From positions 1-60,856 of the forward strand of contig JACCWE010000107.1 of NCBI GenBank assembly GCA_013697785.1: a DNA stretch of 60,856 nucleotides. The letters are read 5' to 3'. Both the position numbers and the translations under genes were made by a program. Below are positions 21,378-30,538 of the stretch, piece by piece. Positions within the stretch are counted from its first letter, which is position 1. Each line of letters opens with the position of its first letter. The notes under the pieces are model-generated. The model saw only the letters and a program-made list of their open reading frames with translations. It made no database searches and was not told the origin of the DNA. Source of the DNA: Gemmatimonadaceae bacterium (GTDB lineage Bacteria; Gemmatimonadota; Gemmatimonadetes; Gemmatimonadales; Gemmatimonadaceae).

Positions 21378-23876
21378 GTGAGCATCCCCATCCGCTGGCG
21401 CCGCTGGCCCGTCATCGCACTCGCGGTCGTCGCGGCGCTGCTCGTGCTCGGGCGCGTGGGCGCGGCGATCGTCGCCGACTATCTGTGGTACGCAGCGATG
21501 GGAGCCGCTGCGCTCTGGCGCGAGCGCGCGTTGCTCATGACCGTCATCTGCGCGGGATCCGCTCTCGTCGCCGCCGCGATCCTCTTCGTGAATCTCTACG
21601 TCGTGCGGCAGAGCGTAGTCTCGCTCGTGCTGCCGCGCCGCGTCGCGAACATCGAGATCGGTGAAGAGGTGCCCGGGCGCTACCTCGTTGGCGCAGCGCT
21701 GGCCATCTCGCTCGTGCTCGGATGGTGGCTCTCACTCCCCGCCGAGAGCTGGCGGTTGTTCTCGCTCCTCCGTCACGGGCTCCCGTTTGGAGAGATCGAT
21801 CCGTACATGGACGTGGACATCGGCTTCTACGTGTACTGGCTGCCGATCGAGAGCATGCTCTACTATCGCACGCTCACGACGGTTCTCTTCGCGACGGTCG
21901 TCGTGATCTTCTTCTACGCGCTCACGCCGAGCCTGCGTTGGGATCGTGGCGCGCTCTATGTGTCGCACTACGTTCGCCGCCATCTCACGGCACTCGGCGC
22001 CGTACTGTTGCTGCTGCTCGCGTGGAGCTATCGCCTCGATATCTATGAGGCGCTGCTCTTCGGCTCCGGCCCCGACGGTGCATTCTCGTTCTCCGACCAC
22101 CGCACCATCATTCCGATCAGCATCTGGCTGGCCTATCTCACAGCGGGCACGGCGCTCGTCGTTTTCTACTTCGGCTGGATCGGACAGGTTCGCGCGGCCA
22201 CGATGACGCTCATCGCAGTCCTGCTGATCTCCGTGTTGCTGCGGCACGTCACGCCGGTGTTCATGCGCCGCTACGTCGCTGCGGGCGGCGAGTCCGCGCG
22301 CGAGCAGGGATATCTCTCCACGCGCGCCGAGTACACTCGCCGCGCCTACGCATTGCAGCGCATCGATCAGGACAGCGCGCTCGCGCTTCCGGCACATGCG
22401 AGCGATGTGGCGACGGACGTCTCCGTCTGGGATCCCACCGCGCTCATGCACGCGCTCGGCCGGCGCGCCGCAGGACCGTCCGCGCCCGGCACCATCCAGT
22501 GGTCCACGTCGCCCGACGGGCTTCGCGCGACCGTGGTCGAGCGCCCGGTCGGCGGCGACGTCGACGGCGAGCGCGCCGACTGGTCCATGACGCGGCTCTT
22601 CGCGTCGCGCGTCGAGAACGACGGCGCGCTCGCTCGCGTGCCCGCGAGCCGGAGCGCGCGCGAACCCGAGCAGATCGGCCCCGTGCTCGTCGCCGACTCG
22701 CTCACGGGCTATCGTGTCGTGTCGGATTCGGTGGGGGTGATCGCGGCGCCGGCGCTCGACGGAACGCTCCCGCGGGTGGCGTTCGCGTGGGCGTTGCAGA
22801 ACTTTCGGCTACTCACCGGCGAGCTCCCGCGTCCCGTATCGCGCATCGTCACGCATCGTGACCTTCGCGATCGGCTCGATGCCGTCGCGCCCTACTTCCT
22901 GCAGGGAAGCGGGATCACGCCGATCGTCGTCGCGGACAGTCTCTACTGGGCAATCGACCTCTACTCCGCTTCGAACAGCTATCCGCTCAGTGAGCGCGAC
23001 TCGCTCTTCAACACGAGCGTCGTCAACGTCACCTATCTCCAGCATGCCGGCGTGGGCGTGGCCAACGCGCTCACTGGCGCCGTCTGGGTCGTCGCCGACT
23101 CGGCGAAGGATCCAATTTCCGAGAGTTGGTTCGCGGCCTTCCCCTCGCTCTTCGTCGCGCGCAACGCACTTCCGCCGGGCGTCGCGAACGCGCTCCCGCC
23201 GCCGGTCGACGCGGCGCGTGTGCAGGGGCACAAGCTTGCGAGCTTCGGCCTTCGCGGTGAGGTCGAGCGCCACGGGCACCTGCTCGCCGAGGACGTCGGC
23301 TCCGACACATCGTTGTCCAGCGAGAGCGCGCTGTTCGCACTACCGGGCACCGACGCACTGCAGTGGAGCGGAGTCGTGGTGGATCCGAACGAGCATCCCG
23401 TTGGCGTGCTTCTCGCCTCGGGAGGCGCGGAACCCGCAGTTCACTGGCTGCTGCTCGGACATCCGGGTGCGCGCTGGAGCACTATCGCCCAGCAGCTCCG
23501 TCGCTCGCTCGATACCACCGTCTCGGCGCCGCGCGACGCGCACGCGGTGCACGGGCGCGTCCGCATGATCCCGCTCGCCGGCGGCCAGCTGCTGTACGTG
23601 CAGCCGCTCTACGGATGGCGCACCGATGGCGCGACGCTGCTCGCCGTCGCCGCAACCACAGACACCGTCGTCACGGCCGCGCACACGCTCGCCGACGCGC
23701 TCGGATCGCGTGGCGCGCCCACCGATCCCTCCGTTCCTATCGCCTCCGCCGACTTCCGTACGGCCGCCGAGCAGCTGTATGAGAAGATGTCGGACGCAAT
23801 GCGACGCGGAGACTGGGTCGCGTTCGGCCACGCCTACGATGCGCTCGGCGCACTCCTCAACCGCTCGAACAAATGA
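21378..23876 (+). CDS. UPF0182 family membrane protein
   Basis: 832 residues. The first 310 contain about seven membrane helices; the rest is a large soluble, probably extracytoplasmic part. The DPYMDVDIGFYVYWLPIESM segment, and LSTRAEYTRRAYAL after the last helix, mark it as a UPF0182 (COG1615) protein, a family without an assigned biochemical function. The start is GTG 21378, 15 nt after the mutase stop; no strong ribosome site is evident. The stop overlaps the carbamate kinase start by 4 nt, so the two are translationally coupled. Confidence 0.82.
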   Translation: MSIPIRWRRWPVIALAVVAALLVLGRVGAAIVADYLWYAAMGAAALWRERALLMTVICAGSALVAAAILFVNLYVVRQSVVSLVLPRRVANIEIGEEVPGRYLVGAALAISLVLGWWLSLPAESWRLFSLLRHGLPFGEIDPYMDVDIGFYVYWLPIESMLYYRTLTTVLFATVVVIFFYALTPSLRWDRGALYVSHYVRRHLTALGAVLLLLLAWSYRLDIYEALLFGSGPDGAFSFSDHRTIIPISIWLAYLTAGTALVVFYFGWIGQVRAATMTLIAVLLISVLLRHVTPVFMRRYVAAGGESAREQGYLSTRAEYTRRAYALQRIDQDSALALPAHASDVATDVSVWDPTALMHALGRRAAGPSAPGTIQWSTSPDGLRATVVERPVGGDVDGERADWSMTRLFASRVENDGALARVPASRSAREPEQIGPVLVADSLTGYRVVSDSVGVIAAPALDGTLPRVAFAWALQNFRLLTGELPRPVSRIVTHRDLRDRLDAVAPYFLQGSGITPIVVADSLYWAIDLYSASNSYPLSERDSLFNTSVVNVTYLQHAGVGVANALTGAVWVVADSAKDPISESWFAAFPSLFVARNALPPGVANALPPPVDAARVQGHKLASFGLRGEVERHGHLLAEDVGSDTSLSSESALFALPGTDALQWSGVVVDPNEHPVGVLLASGGAEPAVHWLLLGHPGARWSTIAQQLRRSLDTTVSAPRDAHAVHGRVRMIPLAGGQLLYVQPLYGWRTDGATLLAVAATTDTVVTAAHTLADALGSRGAPTDPSVPIASADFRTAAEQLYEKMSDAMRRGDWVAFGHAYDALGALLNRSNK

Positions 23877-24832
23877 CAACAAACGGAGCAGAAACCGCCG
23901 TTATCGCATTGGGCGGAAACGCGCTCTCGCCGGCCGGTGAGCACTGCTCGATCGGAGATCAGTTCCGGCACACGCGCGCGAGCCTCGGCGCGATCGTCGA
24001 TCTCGCGCTCGACGGCTGGGACATCTGCCTCGTTCACGGCAACGGCCCCCAGGTGGGCGATGAGCTCGTGCGCAACGAGCTCGCGCGAGCCGAAGTCGCG
24101 CCTCTTCCGCTTGGCGTGCTCGTCGCGGCAACGGCTGGGTGGATCGGTTACATGATCCAGCAGTCGCTCGAGAACGCGCTGCGTCTCGCCGGATCCGATC
24201 GTGAGGTGGCGACCGTCATCACACAGGTACGCGTGCGCCATGACGATCCCGCCCTCACGGCACCCACGAAGTTCATCGGCCACGAAATCGCCGAGGCGCG
24301 CGTAGCGGCGCTGATCGAGCGCGGCGTGGCGGTGACGAGAGATGCGCGGGGCCGCTTCAGGCGCGTGGTCGGAAGTCCGGCCCCGCTCGCGGTGCACGAG
24401 GTCGGCGTGATCCGGCGACTCGTCCGGAGCGGCGCGATCGTGATCGCATGTGGTGGAGGCGGCGCGCCGATCTACTACGATGGCGCTCGGGGGTGGGAAG
24501 GGATCGACGCCGTCGTTGACAAGGATCTCGCGGCCGCGGTCCTTGCGCGAGATTTAGGCGCATCGCTGCTGATGATTCTCACGGACGTCGATGGCGTCTA
24601 CCTCGACTACGGAAAGCCATCGCAGCGAATGCTGGACACGCTCACACTCGCCGAGGCGGCTCGTCTCGATGAGGCGGGCGCATTCGGAGCAGGGAGCATG
24701 GCGCCCAAGGTTCGCGCGGCCGCGGACTTCGTGCGACATACAGGTGGCCGGGCTATTATTACCGAGCTGGCGCGTGGCCGTGAAGCGGTGCGCGGCGCAG
24801 CCGGAACAACGATCATCGCGGAGAACGCGTGA
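23873..24832 (+). CDS. arcC: Carbamate kinase
   Basis: 319 residues of the amino-acid kinase fold. Carbamate kinase makes ATP and carbamate from carbamoyl phosphate and ADP. Family motifs are visible: VIALGGNALSPAG, LVHGNGPQVG, APTKFIGHEI, FRRVVGSPAP, VIACGGGGAPI, AVVDKDLAAAVLA and MAPKVRAA. No arginine deiminase or carbamoyltransferase gene lies nearby, so the source of carbamoyl phosphate is unknown. It overlaps the UPF0182 gene upstream and the sucC GTG start downstream, putting it inside the succinyl-CoA synthetase operon. Confidence 0.92.
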   Translation: MTTNGAETAVIALGGNALSPAGEHCSIGDQFRHTRASLGAIVDLALDGWDICLVHGNGPQVGDELVRNELARAEVAPLPLGVLVAATAGWIGYMIQQSLENALRLAGSDREVATVITQVRVRHDDPALTAPTKFIGHEIAEARVAALIERGVAVTRDARGRFRRVVGSPAPLAVHEVGVIRRLVRSGAIVIACGGGGAPIYYDGARGWEGIDAVVDKDLAAAVLARDLGASLLMILTDVDGVYLDYGKPSQRMLDTLTLAEAARLDEAGAFGAGSMAPKVRAAADFVRHTGGRAIITELARGREAVRGAAGTTIIAENA

Positions 24833-25971
24833 ACATACACGAGTACCAGGCAAAGGAAATTCTTCGGCGCGAAGGTGTTCCGATTCCGCCGGGCGAGATC
24901 GCCACGACGGCGGCGCAGGTCGAGCAGATTGCGCGGCGACTCGGCGGAATGGTCGTGGTCAAGGCGCAGGTGCACGCCGGTGGGCGCGGGAAAGCGGGTG
25001 GAGTGAAGCTGGCGAAGACGCCGGCCGAAGCGGCGGAAGTCGGGAAGAAGATTCTCGGCATGCAGATCAAGGGGCTGACGGTCGAGAAGGTGCTCGTCAC
25101 CGCTGCCGCCGACATCGAGACCGAGGCATACGTCGGCGTCATCATCGATCGCGCCTCGAAGCGCGCCGTCTTCATGGTGAGCCCCGCTGGAGGCATCGAC
25201 ATCGAGGAAGTCGCCGCGACCGATCCCGATAAGATCATGCGCCTTCCTGTCGATCCTCGCTACGGCCTCCAGCCGTTCGAGGCGATGGAGATGGGCTTCT
25301 TCCTGTACAAGGACGTCGCCAGGGCCCGCGCAGCCGCTCGCATCATGGCGCAGCTCTACCGTGCCTTCATCGACAGCGGAGCCTCGCTCGCCGAGATCAA
25401 TCCGCTCGTGACGACGCCGGACGGTGAGGTGATCGCGGTCGATGCCAAGATGGTGATCGATGACAACGAGCTCGATCGCCGCCCGGATATCGCCGCGCTG
25501 CGCGACGAGAGTGCCGAGGAGACGAGCGAGCTTCAGGCGCGGCGCGCGAATCTCACCTTCATCAAGCTCGATGGCGACGTCGGCTGCATCGTCAACGGCG
25601 CCGGCCTGGCGATGGCGACCATGGATCTCGTGAAGTATTACGGCGGCGAGCCCGCGAACTTCCTCGACATCGGCGGCTCGTCGAGTCCGGAGAAGGTCGT
25701 CAACGCGCTTCGCATCATCACCGCGGATTCCGGTGTCAAGGCGATCCTCTTCAACATCTTCGGCGGCATCACGCGCACCGATGACGTCGCGAACGGAATC
25801 GTTACGGCGACGAAGCAGAGCCCACTCACCGTACCACTCGTGATTCGACTGACGGGGACCAACGAGGAAGTCGCATTGAAGATTCTCGCCGAGAACGGCT
25901 TCGCGGCGACGAGCGACATGGACGAAGCAGTCCAGAAAGTGGTCGCGCTGGCGAAGGGAGGTGCAAAATGA
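24829..25971 (+). CDS. sucC: Succinyl-CoA synthetase beta subunit
   Basis: 380 residues. The N-terminal ATP-grasp domain begins [20 protein letters not shown] and contains [19 protein letters not shown]; the C-terminal CoA-ligase domain has the [14 protein letters not shown] and FNIFGGITR motifs. With SucD it makes ATP or GTP from succinyl-CoA in the TCA cycle. The GTG start at 24829 overlaps the arcC stop. The domain set and length are those of a standard synthetase, not of FdrA-type paralogues. Confidence 0.96.
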   Translation: MNIHEYQAKEILRREGVPIPPGEIATTAAQVEQIARRLGGMVVVKAQVHAGGRGKAGGVKLAKTPAEAAEVGKKILGMQIKGLTVEKVLVTAAADIETEAYVGVIIDRASKRAVFMVSPAGGIDIEEVAATDPDKIMRLPVDPRYGLQPFEAMEMGFFLYKDVARARAAARIMAQLYRAFIDSGASLAEINPLVTTPDGEVIAVDAKMVIDDNELDRRPDIAALRDESAEETSELQARRANLTFIKLDGDVGCIVNGAGLAMATMDLVKYYGGEPANFLDIGGSSSPEKVVNALRIITADSGVKAILFNIFGGITRTDDVANGIVTATKQSPLTVPLVIRLTGTNEEVALKILAENGFAATSDMDEAVQKVVALAKGGAK

Positions 25972-26837
25972 GCATCTACATCGACAAGGCGAGCCGCGTC
26001 GTCATTCAGGGAATCACGGGACGCGATGGATCATTCCACGCGCGGCAGATGCGCGAGTACGGCACGAACGTCGTGTCCGGTGTCACGCCGGGGAAGGGCG
26101 GACAGAGGTTCGATGGCGAGGTCCCGATCTTCGACACCGTCGCCGACGCCGTCGCGCAAACGAAGGCGACTGTGTCCGTGATATACGTGCCGCCGCCGTT
26201 CGCCGCCGACGCGATGATGGAGGCGGCGGCCGCGGGCATTGCGCTGATCGTCTGCATCACGGAAGGCGTGCCTGTGCTCGACATGACGCGCGTCTATCCA
26301 TACGTGAAGGAGCACGGCGCGCGGCTCATCGGACCGAACTGTCCGGGGCTCATCACGCCTGGTGAATGCAAGGTCGGCATCATCCCCGGGCGCATCTGCA
26401 CGCCGGGATCCGTGGGCGTCGTGAGCCGTTCGGGCACGCTCACGTATGAGGTCGTCGACCAGCTCACGCGCGCCGGCATCGGGCAGTCGACGTGTGTCGG
26501 CATCGGCGGCGATCCGATCAACGGCACCAGCTTCATCGACGTGCTCGAGGCATTCGAAGCGGATCCGAAGACCAAGGCGATCGCAATGATGGGGGAGATC
26601 GGCGGCACGGATGAACAAGAGGCCGCGCGCTTCATTCACGACAAGATGAAGAAGCCCGTCGTCGGATTCATCGCCGGGCAGACGGCGCCGCCGGGACGCC
26701 GCATGGGGCACGCGGGTGCGATCATCTCCGGCTCGGCCGGAACCGCCGCGGAAAAGATCGATGCGTTCGAGAAGGCCGGAATGGGAATCGCGCGCAGGCC
26801 CAAGGACTTCGTCGAGCTGCTGCGCGCGCGGCTATGA
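25968..26837 (+). CDS. sucD: Succinyl-CoA synthetase alpha subunit
   Basis: 289 residues. The Rossmann CoA-binding domain includes [18 protein letters not shown], and the second domain carries the phosphorylated active-site histidine in [31 protein letters not shown] is the usual central motif. It overlaps sucC by 4 nt and the next gene by 4 nt, so all three are probably translated together. Confidence 0.96.
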   Translation: MSIYIDKASRVVIQGITGRDGSFHARQMREYGTNVVSGVTPGKGGQRFDGEVPIFDTVADAVAQTKATVSVIYVPPPFAADAMMEAAAAGIALIVCITEGVPVLDMTRVYPYVKEHGARLIGPNCPGLITPGECKVGIIPGRICTPGSVGVVSRSGTLTYEVVDQLTRAGIGQSTCVGIGGDPINGTSFIDVLEAFEADPKTKAIAMMGEIGGTDEQEAARFIHDKMKKPVVGFIAGQTAPPGRRMGHAGAIISGSAGTAAEKIDAFEKAGMGIARRPKDFVELLRARL

Positions 26838-27730
26838 AGCTGACGGAGCTGCTCAGAGCGGATCGAGTGTTGATCCCGCTCGAGCAGCGAACGCTCCCCG
26901 ACGCGATCTGGGCGCTCGTCGAAACGCTCGTGGCATCCGGCGTCGTCGGTGAGCCTGAGTCCCTGCGCGCCCGCATCGCCGAGGCGCGCGGCGAGGATCT
27001 CGTCGTGCAGAGCGGGCGCGCGTACATCGCGCACTACCGCACCGAGAGCGCGCAGGATCTGGGCATCGCGATCGGTGTCGCGGCGGAGGGGATCGCGCGC
27101 GATGTGAGCGAGGGCGAGCAGAACGAGGCGCAGTGCGCACGCCTCGTCATCCTGGTGCTCGCGCCGCCGCGCATGGCCGGACGCTACCTCCAGACGCTCG
27201 GGGCCTTCACGCGCGTGCTCACGCGGCAGGTGGTCGTCGATCACATTCTCGCCGCGCGCACGGCCGCCGAGCTGATCTCCCTGCAGATGCTGCATGAGAT
27301 CGATCTCGCGCCACAGCTCTCGGTGCGCGAGCTCATGACCGAATCGCCGCGCTCCACGCGCGCGGATACGCTGTTGCGCGATGCGGCGCGCGACATGGTG
27401 CGCTCGGGAATCGGCGCACTGCCCGTCATCGAAGCGGACGGACTCCTCGTCGGCATGCTGAGCGAGCGCGAACTAATGCGGCACATGCTGAGCCTCGCGT
27501 CGATCAACGGGTCGACGCCTCGACCGCAATCGGGCGTGGAGCGTGCGCGCCGAACGGTGCGCGACGTCATGACGCGTCAGGTGTTGTGCGTCTCTCCCGA
27601 CCAGCCGTTGTCCGAAGTGGCTAGCTTAATGACCAACAAGGATGTCGACAGAGTGCCCGTGGTCCAGGAAGGGCGCCTCGTCGGATTTCTCACCCGTGGC
27701 GATATCGTCCGCAAACTCATTGGATCCTGA
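26834..27730 (+). CDS. PTS EIIA-like domain fused to two CBS domains
   Basis: 298 residues. Residues 1-150 resemble the fructose/nitrogen-type EIIA fold, and a histidine (H67, in [10 protein letters not shown]) stands where the phosphorylated residue is expected, although the surrounding GIxxPH consensus is not kept. Residues about 164-218 and 242-298 are two CBS domains ([41 protein letters not shown]), which usually bind adenine nucleotides. No transport or DNA-binding domain is present, so it looks like a signalling protein reading energy state. It overlaps sucD by 4 nt and is followed by ndk after 2 nt. The domain calls are confident; the role is inference. Confidence 0.75.
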   Translation: MKLTELLRADRVLIPLEQRTLPDAIWALVETLVASGVVGEPESLRARIAEARGEDLVVQSGRAYIAHYRTESAQDLGIAIGVAAEGIARDVSEGEQNEAQCARLVILVLAPPRMAGRYLQTLGAFTRVLTRQVVVDHILAARTAAELISLQMLHEIDLAPQLSVRELMTESPRSTRADTLLRDAARDMVRSGIGALPVIEADGLLVGMLSERELMRHMLSLASINGSTPRPQSGVERARRTVRDVMTRQVLCVSPDQPLSEVASLMTNKDVDRVPVVQEGRLVGFLTRGDIVRKLIGS

Positions 27731-27732
27731 TC

Positions 27733-28161
27733 ATGCCTGATACTCATACGCTCACGATCGTAAAGCCCGACGCCTTCGCTTCGGCCAAGGCCGGCAAGAT
27801 CATCGCCCACCTCGAGGCCCAGGGCTTCAAGGTCTGCGCCGCCCGCGTCATGCACCTCACGCAGGCGCAAGCCGAGGAGTTTTACGGCGTTCATCGCGAG
27901 CGCCCATTCTTCCGCTCGCTGGTGTCGTTCATGACCTCTGGGCCGTGCATGCCGCTGGTGCTCGAAAAGGCGGACGCGGTTGCATCGCTGCGCAAGGCGA
28001 TCGGCGCGACGGATCCGAAGGAAGCGGAGAAGGGAACAGTGCGGGCACTGTTCGCCGAGTCGAAGGAGCGGAACGCGATCCACGCCTCCGATTCCGACGA
28101 GAACGCGGCTCGCGAGTCGCGCTTCTTTTTCTCGGAGTCGGAGCTGCTCGCGGCGCACTAG
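27733..28161 (+). CDS. ndk: Nucleoside diphosphate kinase
   Basis: 142 residues, the standard size of this hexameric or tetrameric enzyme that balances NTP pools. The N-terminal TLTIVKPDAF and the active-site RNAIHASDS with the phosphohistidine (H117) are both present. ATG 27733 lies 2 nt after the previous stop, making it the last gene of the arcC-sucCD run. It faces a convergent minus-strand gene that ends 13 nt away. Confidence 0.96.
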   Translation: MPDTHTLTIVKPDAFASAKAGKIIAHLEAQGFKVCAARVMHLTQAQAEEFYGVHRERPFFRSLVSFMTSGPCMPLVLEKADAVASLRKAIGATDPKEAEKGTVRALFAESKERNAIHASDSDENAARESRFFFSESELLAAH

Positions 28162-28174
28162 CTCGGGACCGGGG

Positions 28175-29602
28175 TCACTGCGGCGGGGCGGCGTCCGCCG
28201 CACGAGCCCCAGCACTATCCGTACGCGTTCCCTGAAACCGGTCGTAGCTGATCGATGTCGCGCGCCCAAGCGCGTCTCTTCTGATCTCGATCGGCTCCCA
28301 GTACGCGCGGTCGATTGCGTGATCGCGATCGATCGGAATGACGGGCGATCGATCATGCGATGGCCATCGGAGAAACATTTCTCCGTTCTCCATCTCGAAG
28401 GCGAGCGTCGCATTGGGCTGGTAGAAGTCGGCGGGGAAGGTGAAGCGCTCGCCACTCAACTTCAACGAGTCGGGAGAGAACCCGTGTCTGCTCAGTACCG
28501 CTGGCGCATATGGTAAACCGAGCGCGATCGCGGCAATGTCGAGGGCGATATCGGCCGTCGCGGAAGAGTAGATATTGCTGAGCGCGACCACCGTGAGATC
28601 CTCGCGCGGCAGATGAATGACATACGATGCGAAGCCTGGCGACCGACCACTCATCGAGTACGCGAATTCGCCAAAGCGCTTGTTTGGCCGGCGAAACCAT
28701 CCGTAGCCGAAAGGGAAGCTCGCGCTGTCCACGATCGCCGCACGCGTGGCTTCCTGTAGATAATGCCCGTGGAAGAGCTGCTGCACCCAATGCGACTGAT
28801 CAATCGCCGTTGACCGGACGGACGCATTCCCGCTCTTTGCCGACCAATGAATCGGCGTCGTCGCGGCGAGCTCGAACACGCCCTTCGGATCATGGCCGAG
28901 GGCGACCTCGGCCCCGCGAACGGGAGCATCGTCGTCGATGCTCGAGTGCGTCATCGCTAGCGGAGCGAAAACGAGGCGCTCAAGTGCGCGGGCGAACGAC
29001 TGACCGCTTTTCTTCTCGATGATGAGGGCAAGCAGATTGTTCGCCGAATGCTCCTCGTGCATGTACTTGCTGCCCGGCGCGAAGCGCAGCGTATCGCGGG
29101 CGATATAGCCGACGAGGGTGGCCGGAGTTTGGTGCGCCTGCAAAATCGCTGAGTAATCTGCGCGCGAATTGATGTCGGAGAGCCCTGATCGCTGTTCGAG
29201 CAGGTTCCGAATCGTGATGAGGTTGCCGCCGCGCACGTCGGGAACGATCTCCGCGACGCGCGTATCGAGAGTGAGCGCGCCGGAATCGATCAGGCGCATG
29301 ATCGCCGCGGACGTGAATTGCGTCGAGATCGAGGCGATATGGAGCTCGGTCTCACGCGTCATCGGTGTTCGCGCTTCTCGGTCCGCCCAACCGAGACTAC
29401 GCTCGTAGAGGACGCGCCCGCTCCTCATTACGACGAGCTGTCCCGAGAAGTTGTTGGTCTCGACATATGGACGCACGTAGGCGTCGATCGCAGCCGTCAT
29501 CGACTCGCTCGGCAGCCTGCTCTGTGCGAGCCCCCGGCCAGACGCGGAGGCGAAGCTCACGATTGCGGCTGCCGCAGCAACGCTCCAGCGCGTGGGGAGC
29601 AA
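28175..29602 (-). CDS. Beta-lactamase-fold (class C type) exported protein with degenerate active site
   Basis: 475 residues with an N-terminal signal peptide cleaved around residue 26. Residues 35-360 follow the serine beta-lactamase/D-Ala-D-Ala carboxypeptidase-like pattern, followed by a beta-rich C-terminal domain. All three catalytic motifs are altered: SxxK reads S91-I-S-T94, the YxN position reads H185-S-A187, and the HxG position reads MSG near 317. The fold landmarks (LLEQRSGLSD, FAPGSKY, RSPGF) remain. It starts at TTG with a perfect AGGAGG at 29606-29611, so it is expressed and not decayed. Probably a non-hydrolytic binding protein of the periplasm. Confidence 0.8.
   Translation of the reverse strand: MLPTRWSVAAAAAIVSFASASGRGLAQSRLPSESMTAAIDAYVRPYVETNNFSGQLVVMRSGRVLYERSLGWADREARTPMTRETELHIASISTQFTSAAIMRLIDSGALTLDTRVAEIVPDVRGGNLITIRNLLEQRSGLSDINSRADYSAILQAHQTPATLVGYIARDTLRFAPGSKYMHEEHSANNLLALIIEKKSGQSFARALERLVFAPLAMTHSSIDDDAPVRGAEVALGHDPKGVFELAATTPIHWSAKSGNASVRSTAIDQSHWVQQLFHGHYLQEATRAAIVDSASFPFGYGWFRRPNKRFGEFAYSMSGRSPGFASYVIHLPREDLTVVALSNIYSSATADIALDIAAIALGLPYAPAVLSRHGFSPDSLKLSGERFTFPADFYQPNATLAFEMENGEMFLRWPSHDRSPVIPIDRDHAIDRAYWEPIEIRRDALGRATSISYDRFQGTRTDSAGARAADAAPPQ
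28179..28202. terminator. GC hairpin between ndk and the convergent gene
   Basis: An 8-bp perfect stem (28179-28186 with 28195-28202) with an 8-nt loop starts 18 nt after the ndk stop, inside the 3' end of the minus-strand gene. No T tract follows. It could act as a weak terminator for ndk; it may also be a coincidence of GC-rich coding sequence. Confidence 0.25.
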
Positions 29603-29795
29603 AGGCCTCCTAATTGTGGTGCGACATTCTCCAATTCTAAGCCAGGGCCACTCGTCCAGTTAGCCGCTGCGACAGACTTCTGACCTTCGTCAGCTTGTGT
29701 CTACATCTCCTGCCACAGCGGATGGGTCTGGCCTCGGATTACCACTCACAGGCGCGGCTTGCCGAGGGCGGCATCTTCAAGTAGATTCACGGGTT
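29603..29795. promoter_or_regulatory. Divergent intergenic region before yceD-rpmF
   Basis: A 193-nt gap between the minus-strand beta-lactamase-fold gene and the plus-strand lipid cluster, so it should hold promoters for both. The AGGAGG ribosome site of the minus gene is at 29606-29611. I see no clear -35/-10 pair or repeat. The yceD frame stays open back to 29697, but the added residues have no family resemblance. Confidence 0.5.
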
Positions 29796-30302
29796 ATGCT
29801 GTCTTTCGACATTCGCTCGCTCGAGGACCAGGCGGCTACGGTCAATGGCGCGCTCGCCACCGACGATCCGATCTGGATCGAGGGTGACATGCGCCCTGAA
29901 ACCGCTGTGCGCGCCACCGGCCGCCTCTCCATAGCGGGCCTTGGCCGCTACTACTGGAGCGGCGCAATCGAAGGCACGGCGACCGTACCGTGCCGTCGTT
30001 GTCTCACCGAGACGACGGTGAAGGTGAACGAGAACGTGCACGTGCTCTACGCTGAAGACGGCGATGAGATCGACGACCCGGAGATTTACGTGCTCGAGAA
30101 GCGCGCGCGGACGCTCGACCTGCGCCCCGCCGTTCGCGAGCAGTGGATCCTCGCGGTTCCGCGCTTTCCCGTGTGCCGGGAAGACTGCAAAGGGCTCTGT
30201 CCGACCTGCGGTGCCGAGCTCAATGCGGGAGCATGCAGCTGCCCGCCTGTTGTAGATGCACGTTGGAGCGAGTTGCGCACGGCGCGTGGTACCGACAACT
30301 GA
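29796..30302 (+). CDS. YceD/DUF177 family protein
   Basis: 168 residues from ATG 29796. The N-terminal part contains the CRRCLTET pair and the C-terminal part a cysteine cluster, CREDCKGLCPTCG and CSC, which probably binds zinc. DUF177/YceD proteins are found directly upstream of rpmF in many bacteria and have been linked to 23S rRNA maturation or accumulation. Here rpmF follows after 51 nt, the expected context. It opens the rpmF-plsX-fab cluster. Confidence 0.85.
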   Translation: MLSFDIRSLEDQAATVNGALATDDPIWIEGDMRPETAVRATGRLSIAGLGRYYWSGAIEGTATVPCRRCLTETTVKVNENVHVLYAEDGDEIDDPEIYVLEKRARTLDLRPAVREQWILAVPRFPVCREDCKGLCPTCGAELNAGACSCPPVVDARWSELRTARGTDN

Positions 30303-30353
30303 TTCGCCACACTGATTTCAAGCACTGAACCTTTTTCTACCGACTGAGCACAC

Positions 30354-30536
30354 ATGGCCGTCCCAAAGCGCAGAACCTCCAAGCGGAAGAAGCGCGCCCG
30401 CAATACGCACAAGAAAGCGCCGGCAATCGCCATCCAGCGCTGTCCGCGTTGCCAGAGCATGAAGCGTCCGCATCGTGTCTGCGCCGAGTGCGGATATTAC
30501 GGCGGAGTCCAGCGGGTCGAAGCTAAGGAAGCTTAG
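30354..30536 (+). CDS. rpmF: Ribosomal protein L32
   Basis: 60 residues, starting MAVPKRRTSKRKKRARN as in L32 generally. Two cysteine pairs, CPRCQSM and CAECGYY, form the zinc ribbon of the zinc-binding (C+) form. It is flanked by yceD and plsX, the conserved arrangement that couples ribosome and lipid synthesis. Confidence 0.97.
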   Translation: MAVPKRRTSKRKKRARNTHKKAPAIAIQRCPRCQSMKRPHRVCAECGYYGGVQRVEAKEA

Positions 30537-30538
30537 CT

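Noticed and set aside
24829-26837. FdrA-type oxamate carbamoyltransferase subunits next to the carbamate kinase
   Set aside because: The proteins have the ATP-grasp domain, active-site histidine and lengths of ordinary SucC and SucD.
29697-29795. A longer N-terminus for the YceD-like protein
   Set aside because: The extra residues have no family counterpart; the normal length is reached from ATG 29796.
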